Below, piece after piece: positions 7,626 through 15,699 of a stretch of DNA of 64,000 nucleotides (positions within the stretch are counted from its first letter, which is position 1; every line of letters starts with the position of its first letter). The DNA lies in the NCBI RefSeq assembly GCF_000226975.2, contig NZ_CP019285.1:2666001-2730000 (forward strand), given 5' to 3'. The notes beneath the pieces were generated by a model. The model saw only the letters and a list, made by a program, of their open reading frames with translations. It was not told where the DNA came from and ran no database searches. This DNA is from Halobiforma lacisalsi AJ5 (GTDB lineage: Archaea > Halobacteriota > Halobacteria > Halobacteriales > Natrialbaceae). A program made the translations under genes and the position numbers.

Positions 7626-9374
7626 TTACGCCCCGATCGACCACAGCTGCGTGAGCAGGAACCAGTTCAACGCGTACGCGACGACGAACACCCCCAGGAA
7701 GAACAGACAGAGCACGAAGGTGCCACGCATCTCGTAGGCGTGAACCGGGTCCTCCGGATCGGTCGCCATCTCGAGGCCGCCGTCGGCCACGAGGTCGCCG
7801 TTTCCACCGGGCTCGATCCGGTCGCCGAACAGCAGCGAGCCGACGGCAAGCAGGACGAACAGCGCGCCGCCGGTGATCGCCAGCAGCGCGAAGACGCCGA
7901 AGACGTTGAACAGCGGCGCGGCCTCAATGAGGCTGAAGTCGGTCCGCGGGATGTTCCGGACGACTTCCGCGGTCCGGCGGGGGATCCCGTAGAGGATGCC
8001 GAGGTACATCATCATCAGCGCGGTGACCGCCATCGCGCTGCAGTAGAGGTACGGCTGGAACGAGGCCAGTTTCGAGGAGACGAACTCCCGCATGAACATC
8101 GTCCTGATGACGAAGTAGACGACGCCCATGAACGTGACCGTCGTCCCGAGCACGACCGTGCTGTGGAAGTGGCCGACCGTCGCGAACGTGTTGTGCCAGC
8201 TCATGTTGAGCTGGAGCTGCCCCATCATCACGCCGGTGATGCCCCCGAGGAACCCGAACAGGATGATCGCGAAGATCGACGTCGAGAACATCGGGTTCTT
8301 CCAGGGCGCGGACGTGAGCCAGCCGAAGAGGCCGCCGCCCTTACCCCGCTTGCGGCGACCCGCCTCGAGGCCGGCGGGGATCGTGAAGGCGTGCACGAGG
8401 CTGGCGAAGGTCGCCCCGTAGAACGCGTAGGAGGTGTTCCAGACGCGCCAGCCGACCGAGAGCCCGGGGTCGACCATCAGGTGGTGGGCCGCGCCCAGGT
8501 TGATGAAGAACAGATAGAGGATAAACGCCGTCCGGGAGACCTTCTCGCTGACGACCTCGGCCCCGGCGAGGACGTGGGTGAAGAGGTACCAGACGGTGAT
8601 CATGGCTACGAGGTTGATCTGCTGGGTGCCGTGGCCGATGATCCAGAACCACTGGCGGTAGACGCCGGCGTCGAACCACTCCGCGAGACCGAAGTTGTAG
8701 GCCAGCGCGCCCGCGAAGGCGACGAGACCGCCGACCAGCGCCTCGACGGCGATGATCCCGGTGACGAACGCGCCGAACGTGACCAGCGGCAGCGTGCCGC
8801 CGTTCTCGCGTTTCTCGTACCAGATCGTCAGGAAGAACGGCAGCGCCGCGACGACGATCCCGACGATGTAGACGATCGCACCGGCGTAGAACAGCGGGTT
8901 GACCTCGAGGGGAACGTACGCGGTCAGCAGCGGCGCGTTGTCGGCGACCGGGTTCCCGGAGGCCGTCCAGATGGCGTAGTAGATCGTCAGGACGCCGGCC
9001 ATCATGACGACGTACCCGACCTTCGCCAGGGACGGTAGCGGCAGTTTGCGCCCGAGCACCATCGGGCCGCCGACGTAGAGGATCGCGACCTCCATGAACA
9101 CGATCCAGAACAGGAGCATGCTCCAGGCGTGCATGCTCAGGTGCTTGTAGTAGTCACCCGGCTCGAGGAAGCCGATGAGCTCCCACCGGGTGGTGGCGAC
9201 GGTGGTCGCGAAGATACCGCCGATCAGCAGGAAGACGACCGCAGTCACCCCGAACAGTTTGACGTGGTTCTCGACGGACCGGTGGATGTCGAAGCCGGTC
9301 ACCGAACACGTGCGGAACCCGTCGTCGTCGTACTCGTTGTCGAACCAGCCGAAGACGTCGAGCGCGTGCGTCAT
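7626..9374 (-). CDS. heme-copper reductase subunit I, B-family-like but lacking the active-site Tyr (NOR-like)
   Basis: A 582-residue, about 13-helix protein. Low-spin heme ligands are H82 (MHAW) and H404; GHFH at 401-404 also supplies the high-spin heme ligand H402. Metal-site histidines are H248 (GHGTQQ) and H297-H298 (AAHH). The loop after helix X and the segment LGILYGIPRRTAEV resemble ba3 (B-family) oxidases. The residue four after the helix VI His is Gln252, where A/B-family oxidases have the cross-linked Tyr and cNOR has a Glu; the C-family alternative (six before HH) is Ile291. The enzyme therefore lacks a recognisable catalytic Tyr, and I favour NO reduction over O2 reduction. The ATG overlaps the subunit II stop (ATGA), so translation is coupled. 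Confidence 0.88.
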   Translation of the reverse strand: MTHALDVFGWFDNEYDDDGFRTCSVTGFDIHRSVENHVKLFGVTAVVFLLIGGIFATTVATTRWELIGFLEPGDYYKHLSMHAWSMLLFWIVFMEVAILYVGGPMVLGRKLPLPSLAKVGYVVMMAGVLTIYYAIWTASGNPVADNAPLLTAYVPLEVNPLFYAGAIVYIVGIVVAALPFFLTIWYEKRENGGTLPLVTFGAFVTGIIAVEALVGGLVAFAGALAYNFGLAEWFDAGVYRQWFWIIGHGTQQINLVAMITVWYLFTHVLAGAEVVSEKVSRTAFILYLFFINLGAAHHLMVDPGLSVGWRVWNTSYAFYGATFASLVHAFTIPAGLEAGRRKRGKGGGLFGWLTSAPWKNPMFSTSIFAIILFGFLGGITGVMMGQLQLNMSWHNTFATVGHFHSTVVLGTTVTFMGVVYFVIRTMFMREFVSSKLASFQPYLYCSAMAVTALMMMYLGILYGIPRRTAEVVRNIPRTDFSLIEAAPLFNVFGVFALLAITGGALFVLLAVGSLLFGDRIEPGGNGDLVADGGLEMATDPEDPVHAYEMRGTFVLCLFFLGVFVVAYALNWFLLTQLWSIGA

Positions 9375-9922
9375 TGTGAACCCTCCTCGACGATGATCGT
9401 TCCGTGCATGCCGCGGTGGCCCTCGCCACAGAACTCGTTACAGAGCACGTGGTAGGTCCCGGGTTCGTCGAATTCCATGGGGACGATCCACTCTTCGCCG
9501 GGCATCACGTGCAGGTTGATCTGCTGGCTCAAGGCGTGTTCCGGGCGGATCGAGAAGCCGTGCTGGACGTCGTACGAACTCAGGTGGAAGTCGTACTCCT
9601 TGCCGGTCTCGAGGACGACCGGGAGCCCGTCCCAGTCGAAGCGCTGGCCGACGACGAAGACGTCGTCGCCGTCGGGGACGTACGCGCCGTCCTCGCGCTC
9701 CTCGGCGGCGTCTTTGAAGGCGTCGACTTTCTCCCGGAGTTCGTCCTCGGTGACGCGGTAGGTCTCGCCGATCGGGTTCTGGTCGCCGATCCGGGTGAAC
9801 GCGCTCATCCACCCGAACAGTACTAGCGCCCAGCCGACGCCGAGCCCCAGCCAGATCGATTCACGTCTGTTGACGGGTTGGTCCCACCAGTTTCCTTTCG
9901 GCGGTTTGATCGGTGACGTCAT
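9371..9922 (-). CDS. heme-copper reductase subunit II with CuA site
   Basis: A 183-residue protein with one N-terminal membrane helix (about 23-42) and an outward-facing cupredoxin domain. All binuclear CuA ligands are present: H121 (VQHGF), C161, E163, C165, H169 and M172 in CNEFCGEGHRGM. It accepts electrons from a soluble donor such as halocyanin and passes them to subunit I. A single anchor helix and short length are typical of the ba3 type. It begins 6 bp after the stop of the small peptide gene and overlaps subunit I by four bases. The intact CuA site rules out a quinol-oxidising subunit. Confidence 0.93.
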   Translation of the reverse strand: MTSPIKPPKGNWWDQPVNRRESIWLGLGVGWALVLFGWMSAFTRIGDQNPIGETYRVTEDELREKVDAFKDAAEEREDGAYVPDGDDVFVVGQRFDWDGLPVVLETGKEYDFHLSSYDVQHGFSIRPEHALSQQINLHVMPGEEWIVPMEFDEPGTYHVLCNEFCGEGHRGMHGTIIVEEGSQ

Positions 9923-9928
9923 CCTGAA

Positions 9929-10078
9929 TCACCCCGATGGAATCGTCAGTAGATCCAGCATCCCCCAACCGGAGTACGACAGCGCGAAAAACAGCAGCGC
10001 TGCCGCGGCGAGAAGCCAGATTCGATTGTACAACCGTTGCATGAACGGTATCTCCTCTCCGTTGTCTGTGGTCGTCAT
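9929..10078 (-). CDS. 49-aa single-helix accessory subunit of the heme-copper reductase
   Basis: This short gene encodes 49 residues: MTTTDNGEEIPFMQRLYNR, then one membrane helix (about 20-37, IWLLAAAALLFFALSYSGW) and a short tail ending LLTIPSG. It is first in the operon, 6 bp before subunit II. B-family ba3 oxidases carry a small one-helix subunit IIa, and this peptide fits that role by size, topology and position. It was found by translating the gap, not by similarity, so the assignment rests on context. Confidence 0.7.
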   Translation of the reverse strand: MTTTDNGEEIPFMQRLYNRIWLLAAAALLFFALSYSGWGMLDLLTIPSG

Positions 10079-10323
10079 AGCTCGCTCCAGGCGGAACTCG
10101 GTATCCAACCCCCCTATTCATTCTCCCGTACATATTCGATAGATCAGGTAGCAGTAGTTATTGGATCATCTACTATATTTATTGAACCAATATATTTCCG
10201 TGAAGAATTAGATGGACAGCGATGCGACGAGCGGTTGTCCGATCCCTGCCACGTCGGACCGATCGCCGGTCCCAACAGGCCTCGCGACCTCGAGTCGGGC
10301 TGCGACAGCCCGCGTCTACCGGT
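10079..10323 (-). promoter_or_regulatory. promoter region of the heme-copper reductase operon
   Basis: This gene-free gap carries an imperfect inverted repeat at 10158-10193 (arms ttattggatc and gaaccaatat, 8 of 10 positions complementary, 16-bp spacer). The spacer and right arm are AT-rich and contain an aataaatatag TATA-like element in the leftward direction. A second box, gaatatgt (leftward), lies near 10128-10137. The repeat is a plausible activator or repressor site; several Bat-type regulators are encoded nearby. The Sco gene ends at the right edge of the gap in the same direction. Confidence 0.45.
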
Positions 10324-11043
10324 TCACCACTTCTCGAGCAGCGTTCGGACGTCGTCGACGACGTCCGCCGGCGTGGGCACGTCACCGGTGTAGGCGCGTT
10401 CGACGTGGCCGCCCTCGTTGACGACCAGCACCAGGTTGGTGTGCATGAACGCCATCCCGTCCGCGTCGTCCGTTTCCGCGAACGTGACCCCGAACGTGTC
10501 GTCGACGACGTCCGTGGCCGCTGCCGGCGTCTCCGGGCGCAGCGTGTACCAGTTTCCGGCGTCGTCGTCGACGCCGTGGTCCTCCTCGTACGCCGCCAGC
10601 ACTTCCGGCGTGTCGTGTTCCGGGTCGAACGTGACCGGACACAGGGTTACGTCGTCCGCGTACCCCTCCTCGAGCGAGTCCGCCTGGACGTGCACGAGGT
10701 TCGCCATCAGGCCGGGACAGGCCGACGAGCACCGCGTGAACAGGAACGTGTACAGCGAGTGGCGCTCCCCGACGAAGTCGGTCGTGGTGACCTCCCGGTC
10801 GGCCAGCGGCGCGGGGATCGTCACCTCGGGCACCTCGTCGCCGTAGGTCGGGTGGGGAAGTTCCGCGGCGACGTCCTCGTCGTAGCCCTCCGGCGGCGAC
10901 AGGACGACGTCGTCCCGGTCGGCAGCCCGGAGATCGGTACAGCCGGCGGTCGCCGCGACTGCGAGGGTTCCTCCGGTCCCGGTCGCTTTGAGGAACGACC
11001 GCCTGTCGAGGGCCGGCGTCGAAGGGACGTCGTCGGAGGCCAT
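10324..11043 (-). CDS. SCO1/SenC-type copper chaperone, Tat lipoprotein
   Basis: A 239-residue thioredoxin-fold protein. The N-terminus has a twin-arginine signal (RR at 14-15) ending in the lipobox ATAGC with Cys35, so it should be exported folded and anchored outside. Copper-binding residues of Sco proteins are all present: C105 and C109 (CSSAC) and H201 (MHTNLVLV). Sco proteins deliver copper to, or reduce, the CuA site of subunit II. Here two CuA proteins are encoded next door (reductase subunit II and the CuA-d1 fusion), so it may serve both. It is upstream of the reductase operon in the same direction but separated by about 245 bp with its own promoter signals. Confidence 0.9.
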   Translation of the reverse strand: MASDDVPSTPALDRRSFLKATGTGGTLAVAATAGCTDLRAADRDDVVLSPPEGYDEDVAAELPHPTYGDEVPEVTIPAPLADREVTTTDFVGERHSLYTFLFTRCSSACPGLMANLVHVQADSLEEGYADDVTLCPVTFDPEHDTPEVLAAYEEDHGVDDDAGNWYTLRPETPAAATDVVDDTFGVTFAETDDADGMAFMHTNLVLVVNEGGHVERAYTGDVPTPADVVDDVRTLLEKW

Positions 11044-11458
11044 GGTCTCGAGCGAGAATCGACGCTTCTGTCGCTAATACCCTCCCCCGAGTTCCCGCTA
11101 GACAGGAAGGAACCGGAACGCGTTCGGGTCGGGGTTGACGTGTGTGACTCGAGTCGTGACCGTGATCGGTGCTCGAGCGCGCCGGGACACGCCGGCGGGC
11201 ACACGCGAAGAAAACGTTGGGTCCGGCGAGACAGGTCGTATGCCCGCCGCGTCTCGCGCGTGCGTGGCTGCCCTTGTCGGGGGTTATGAACCTCGAGGCG
11301 AACCGCTTCGCCACCCATCCCAGTGAGTGAGTATGGACGCGAATTGTTCCGCATCGGTTCTCAGCGGGTGGGGGTCGTGTTCCGATACCAAGTGTTCACT
11401 GTAGTGATCGTCGCCTGTAGCGACCCGTACGACCGATCCGCGTTCGGAACCGACAGCC
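11044..11458. other. intergenic region between the divergent Sco and CuA-d1 genes
   Basis: I see no supportable gene. A perfect 5-bp-arm palindrome (TCACT-GT-AGTGA) lies at 11396-11407, about 50 bp before the CuA-d1 start codon, where an activator could bind; a clear TATA box is not evident, which often goes with activator dependence. The middle part is GC-rich with short open frames of non-haloarchaeal composition. Confidence 0.45.
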
Positions 11459-13309
11459 ATGTCAGAGAGCGAACATCCATCAGACGACGCGAAGACGACG
11501 GCGGAACGAATCGAGCGAATCAAGAAAGCCTACGCGATGCGGGTAGACGACGCCGAGGAGATGGGGATCGACGAGCAGTTGGATTTCCCGGACTGGATCG
11601 ACCTCGACCTACCGGAGCGGCGTCGGTTCCTGGCCGGAACCGCTGCGGCCGGGACGGCGGCCGTCGCCGGCTGTATGGGGGACGAGGAGCCGGCCGACGG
11701 GACCGAGACCGACGACGGCGAGGACTCCGAAGGTGGGTCCGGAGGTGACGAAGACGCCGAACTCCATGAGTTCGAGATGCGGGCCTACCAGTGGGGCTTC
11801 GAACCCCAGGAGATCCAGGTTCCCGAAGGAGCGAAGGTCAAGATCGACTTCGTCGAATCGACGTTCGAGGAGAACCCCGATTTCAACCTCCACGACTGGC
11901 ACCTCCTCGAGCCCTACGACGAACACGTCGGTCTGGAGGAGGACACCGATCCGGACTCGGTCAGCCAGTCGGTCGAGTTCATCGCCGACGAACCCGGTCG
12001 TCACCTCTACGAGTGTACGCTGTACTGCGGTTCGGGGCACGCCCAGATGGAGGGGGAACTCTTCGTCGGCGACGAGGCCGCCGAGTTCGACTACCGAAAG
12101 ATCGAGGACGTCGAGACGACCCACGAGATCCTCAACGAGGAGAGCGAACTGCCCCAGGAGCCGCAGTTGGTCGACGACCTGACGGACATGTTCGCGGTCG
12201 TCGAGCGGGGGAACGCCTCCGTGTCCTACGTCGACATGGAGAACCACGAGAAACTCGGTCGGATCGAGGACGTCGGCCACGCGATCCACGTGACCGAGTT
12301 CCACCGCGACATCCCCGAGAACGAACGCGAGGGCGCATACATGTACACGATGGCCCGCGACGGCTATCTGTACAAGCTCGACCTTTTCGGGCTCAACCGC
12401 GTCGCACGCGTCCGGGTCGGGACCGACGCCCGCGACCTCTCGCTCAACCGCACCAACGACTACCTCATCGCGGGGCTGTACAACCCCGGACAGCTGTTCG
12501 TCGTCGACGCGGAGACGATGGAGCCGCTCAAGCAGATCACTACCCAGGGGATCGACCTCGACGGCCAGTTCGTCGAGAGTCGGGTCTGTGCGCTGTACGA
12601 CGCGCCCCACTATGGGGTCTGGGTCGCCGCGCTCAAGGAACTCGGCCAGGTGTGGCTGATCGACTACACCCAGGACGACTTCCCCGTCGTCGAACAGATC
12701 GACTGCGCCCGGACCCTGCACGACGGCTTCTTCACCAAGGACGGCCGCTACTTCATGCTGGCCTCCCAGACCGACAACGTCATGTCGATCATCGACCTCG
12801 AGGAGCAGGAACTTGTGAAGAACCTCGAGGTCGGCGCAGTGCCGCACCCGGGGCCGGGCGCGCTCGACGCCGAGCGCCACCGCGCGTTCACGACCCACAT
12901 CGGCGACGACGTCGTCGCTGCCTGGGACACCGATACCTGGGAACTCGAGAAGCTGATCGACGTCCCCGGCGGCGGCCTGTTCCTGCGCGACCACCCGGAC
13001 TGCGACTACATCTGGTGTGACGTCGCGCTGCGGGACGACCCCGAACTCGATCAGCTGGTGTACGCGATCGACCGCGAGACCCTCGAAGTCGCGTTCGAGG
13101 TGGAGACCGGAAGCGACCACGCCATCCACCCGATCTTCTCCAACGACGGCCAGGAGGTGTTCGTCAGCCACTGGGCCGAGGGGGAGATTCACGTCTACGA
13201 CAGCCACACCGGCGAACACATCGAGGAGGTCGAAGGCGACTTCACCGACTGTACGGGTAAGTTCCCGATGCGACGCGCCAAGAAGTTCGCCATGGACTGG
13301 GACGCCTGA
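11459..13309 (+). CDS. CuA-cytochrome d1 fusion, candidate nitrite reductase (Tat lipoprotein)
   Basis: A 616-residue protein. A 53-residue acidic N-extension precedes a Tat signal (RRRFLAG at 54-60) and lipobox VAGC with Cys72. Residues 100-205 form a cupredoxin domain with a CuA set: H145 or H148, and CTLYCGSGHAQM giving C186, C190, H194, M197. Residues about 240-610 align by eye along the whole cytochrome d1 propeller of NirS: RDGYLYKLDL, AETMEPLKQ, HDGFFTKDGRYF, VPHPGPGA, GGGLFLRDHP. The d1 iron ligand (NirS His200) corresponds to H277 (HAIHV), and the two substrate histidines (His327, His369) to H384 (PHYG) and H421 (LHDG). Cytochrome cd1 uses a c-type domain for electron entry; here CuA takes that place. 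Expected reaction: nitrite to NO outside the cell. Heme d1 content is inferred. Confidence 0.85.
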   Translation: MSESEHPSDDAKTTAERIERIKKAYAMRVDDAEEMGIDEQLDFPDWIDLDLPERRRFLAGTAAAGTAAVAGCMGDEEPADGTETDDGEDSEGGSGGDEDAELHEFEMRAYQWGFEPQEIQVPEGAKVKIDFVESTFEENPDFNLHDWHLLEPYDEHVGLEEDTDPDSVSQSVEFIADEPGRHLYECTLYCGSGHAQMEGELFVGDEAAEFDYRKIEDVETTHEILNEESELPQEPQLVDDLTDMFAVVERGNASVSYVDMENHEKLGRIEDVGHAIHVTEFHRDIPENEREGAYMYTMARDGYLYKLDLFGLNRVARVRVGTDARDLSLNRTNDYLIAGLYNPGQLFVVDAETMEPLKQITTQGIDLDGQFVESRVCALYDAPHYGVWVAALKELGQVWLIDYTQDDFPVVEQIDCARTLHDGFFTKDGRYFMLASQTDNVMSIIDLEEQELVKNLEVGAVPHPGPGALDAERHRAFTTHIGDDVVAAWDTDTWELEKLIDVPGGGLFLRDHPDCDYIWCDVALRDDPELDQLVYAIDRETLEVAFEVETGSDHAIHPIFSNDGQEVFVSHWAEGEIHVYDSHTGEHIEEVEGDFTDCTGKFPMRRAKKFAMDWDA

Positions 13310-13382
13310 CGCCGAGAGCTGAACGATCGACTCGCACCGCACCACACCCTCACTTACCCTCCATCTCAGCCACCGTCTTCCC

Positions 13383-14555
13383 ATGACCCGATCCGAATCC
13401 GGACCCACCGCGACCGCCGAACCCGACTCGAGCGTACCGCCCGACGACCTGGCGTTCGTCAAACTGATGCGCGACACGGGCGTCGCCGCGATCGACGTCC
13501 GTCGTGGCGACCACGTCGCGACCGTCGGCGACGGGCGCCACCCGCACGGGCTGGCGGTCGCCCCGAACGGCGAGCGGGTGTACGTCGCGTTCGCGGGCTC
13601 GAGCACGGTCGAAGCCGTCGACCTCGGCTCGCTGTCGACGGTCGAGCGAACCGACGCCGTCGGGACCGCGCCGATCGGGATCGAAGCCTCCCGCGACGGG
13701 CGCTACCTGTTCGTCACCGGGTACGGCGAACTGCCCGACGGCGACGGCCCGGGGCTGACGGTCCTCCGGACGCTCGAGTCGGCCGACGGGGAAGCTACCG
13801 CACTCGAGCCCGTCGCCACCCGCGAGATCGGGAAGTGCGCCGGCGCCGTCGTCGATCGATCTGGGGACCTCTGGGTGGCGCTGAAAGCCGACGATGCGGT
13901 GGTCCGGATGGACGCCGAACCCCCGTTCGAGGTTCGCGACCGGTTTTCCGTACCGGGGGATCCCCAGGACCTGGCGTACGCGCCGTCGGTGGGGCTACTG
14001 GGGGTGAACAACGTCGAGGACGGAAGCGTCTCGTTCCTCGACCTCGAGCAGCGGGAACTCGTCGGGACCGTCGACGCGCTGAACCCGCGAGGGGGCGTCG
14101 TCTCCGCCGCGCACGATCGCTGGTTCGTCGGAAACACCGAGGGCGACGGCGTGACGGTGATCGACGTGGCCGGTGAACCGACGCCGCTCGAGCGACCCTC
14201 GCTCGGCACGCCGACGGCGTTTCCCGACGTGACCCCCGACGGCGAGTACGCGGTCGTCGACGCCTACGAAGACGACCGCGTGACGTTCCTCGATGTCGAG
14301 ACGCTCGAGCCCGTCGCACGGGTACGAACGGGTCCGGAACCCCGCCATCCGCGATTCGGCGCGGACGGCCGTCGCTGCTACGTCCCGAACGTGAGCGGGG
14401 ATTCTTTTTCGGTGCTAGACACGAGACCACTCGTTCGGACGACAGAACGACCGCCGACCGTCGAGGCGACGATCGAACTCCCCGAGGACAGCGCCCCCTC
14501 GAGTTGTTTCCTGACCGAGGGCGCGACCGGTTTCGATTTCGGTGATTCGCCATGA
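13383..14555 (+). CDS. cytoplasmic NirF/NirN-like beta-propeller, candidate heme d1 assembly protein
   Basis: A 390-residue YVTN-type propeller with repeated blades (GDGRHPHGLAVAPNG, GTAPIGIEASRDGRYLF, DPQDLAYAP). It has no signal peptide, unlike the CuA-d1 enzyme just upstream. Notable residues shared with the next gene are a PH pair in the first blades and a CAG cysteine after the third blade (IGKCAGAV). In d1-producing bacteria, NirF and NirN are d1-propeller homologues that act in the last steps of heme d1 synthesis and transfer; position and fold suggest the same role. Its stop overlaps the next ATG (ATGA), so the genes are coupled. It could instead be a generic YVTN protein; the operon is the main argument. 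Confidence 0.75.
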   Translation: MTRSESGPTATAEPDSSVPPDDLAFVKLMRDTGVAAIDVRRGDHVATVGDGRHPHGLAVAPNGERVYVAFAGSSTVEAVDLGSLSTVERTDAVGTAPIGIEASRDGRYLFVTGYGELPDGDGPGLTVLRTLESADGEATALEPVATREIGKCAGAVVDRSGDLWVALKADDAVVRMDAEPPFEVRDRFSVPGDPQDLAYAPSVGLLGVNNVEDGSVSFLDLEQRELVGTVDALNPRGGVVSAAHDRWFVGNTEGDGVTVIDVAGEPTPLERPSLGTPTAFPDVTPDGEYAVVDAYEDDRVTFLDVETLEPVARVRTGPEPRHPRFGADGRRCYVPNVSGDSFSVLDTRPLVRTTERPPTVEATIELPEDSAPSSCFLTEGATGFDFGDSP

Positions 14556-15699
14556 CACGATCCACGCAGACCCAAACCGAGACGACCCGGGCGGACGCGC
14601 CCGACACGGAAACCGCGGACGGAGAGCGGGGCAGAGACGGCCTCGCGATCGTCAAAAACGCGGGTAGCAGCCACTTCAGCGCCGTCGACCTGGCGACCCG
14701 CGAGGTGATCGCCCAGGTCGGCGACGGCAGCTACCCCCACACGGCCGTCTTCCACCCGGACGGGAGACACGCGATCCTGCTGTACATCTCGAGTTCGCAC
14801 CTCGAGGCCGTCGACCTGGAACGGATGAAGACGGTCCAGCGGATCGACGACCTCGGGGTCGCGACCGTCGGGAGCGCGCTGACCGACGACGGGAAACGGC
14901 TGTTCGTCGGGACGGCGGCGGAGTTGCCCGACGACGTCGACCCCGGGGTAGTGGCCTTCCGGGTCCACGGCGCGGACGGCGACGACGCGCTCCGACTCGA
15001 GCGGATCGGCACGACGACGCTCGGTCGCTGCGCCGGGATGTGTACCGGCCCGAACGGACTCGTCTACGTCGCCGAGAAGAACGCCGGCGAACTGATCGCG
15101 CTGTCGCCGACGGCCGAGTTGTCGGAACTCGAACGCTACCAGGTCGGGGACGATCCCCACGACATCTACCCGGTCCCGGGGACCGACCTGATCGCGGTCA
15201 ACAACGCGGGCGAGTCGTTCGCGACGTTCGTCGACGCCGCCCGGGGCGAGGTTCGGACGACGGCTCCCACGGGCGAGAACCCACACGGCATCGCGTTCGC
15301 CGACGGCCCCGGCGGGCGGCGGGCCTACGTCCCCGCCCGTGACGACGATCGGCTCCCGGCGGGCGCCCGACCGCGTTCGTCGACGTCGGCACGGCGACCG
15401 GCTTCGCCGCGACCGCGGCTGACGATCGGTACGTCTTGGTCGACTCCTACGACGAGGCGCACGTGACGATCGTCGACGCCGAGACGCTGTCGGTCGCCGG
15501 CCGGGTCGAGGTCGGCGGCGAACCCCTGCACGTGGTCGTCTCGCCCGACGACCGCGAGTGTTACGTCGGCAACATGGATCGCTCCTCGGTGGCCGTCCTC
15601 GACCTCGAGCCGCTGCGGGCCGACCGCCCGGCTGACGTGACGGTCGTCGATCGAATCGACGGACTCGGCGAGATGCCGAGCGGAATCTTCCAGCCATGA
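14552..15699 (+). pseudogene. second NirF/NirN-like beta-propeller, interrupted by one frameshift
   Basis: A paralogue of the preceding propeller: LAIVKNAGSSHFSAVDL, GDGSYPHTAVFHPDG and LGRCAGMC match its neighbour blade by blade, including the PH and CAG positions. The first frame reads well to about 15,350 (RRAYVPARDDD), then turns to Arg/Ser-rich junk. The homologous sequence continues in another frame from about 15,370 (TAFVDVGTATGFA ... DRYVLVDSYDEAHV) to a stop that overlaps the next ATG. One missing base in cggctcccggcgggcgcccg would explain this. Preserved overlap coupling at both ends and undecayed codons argue for a very recent lesion or a sequencing error. If real, the protein loses its last blades. 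Confidence 0.75.

Noticed and set aside
7539..9038. 499-codon plus-strand frame opposite subunit I
   Set aside because: Asp/Arg/Glu-rich antisense shadow of a membrane protein with clear heme-copper motifs on the other strand.
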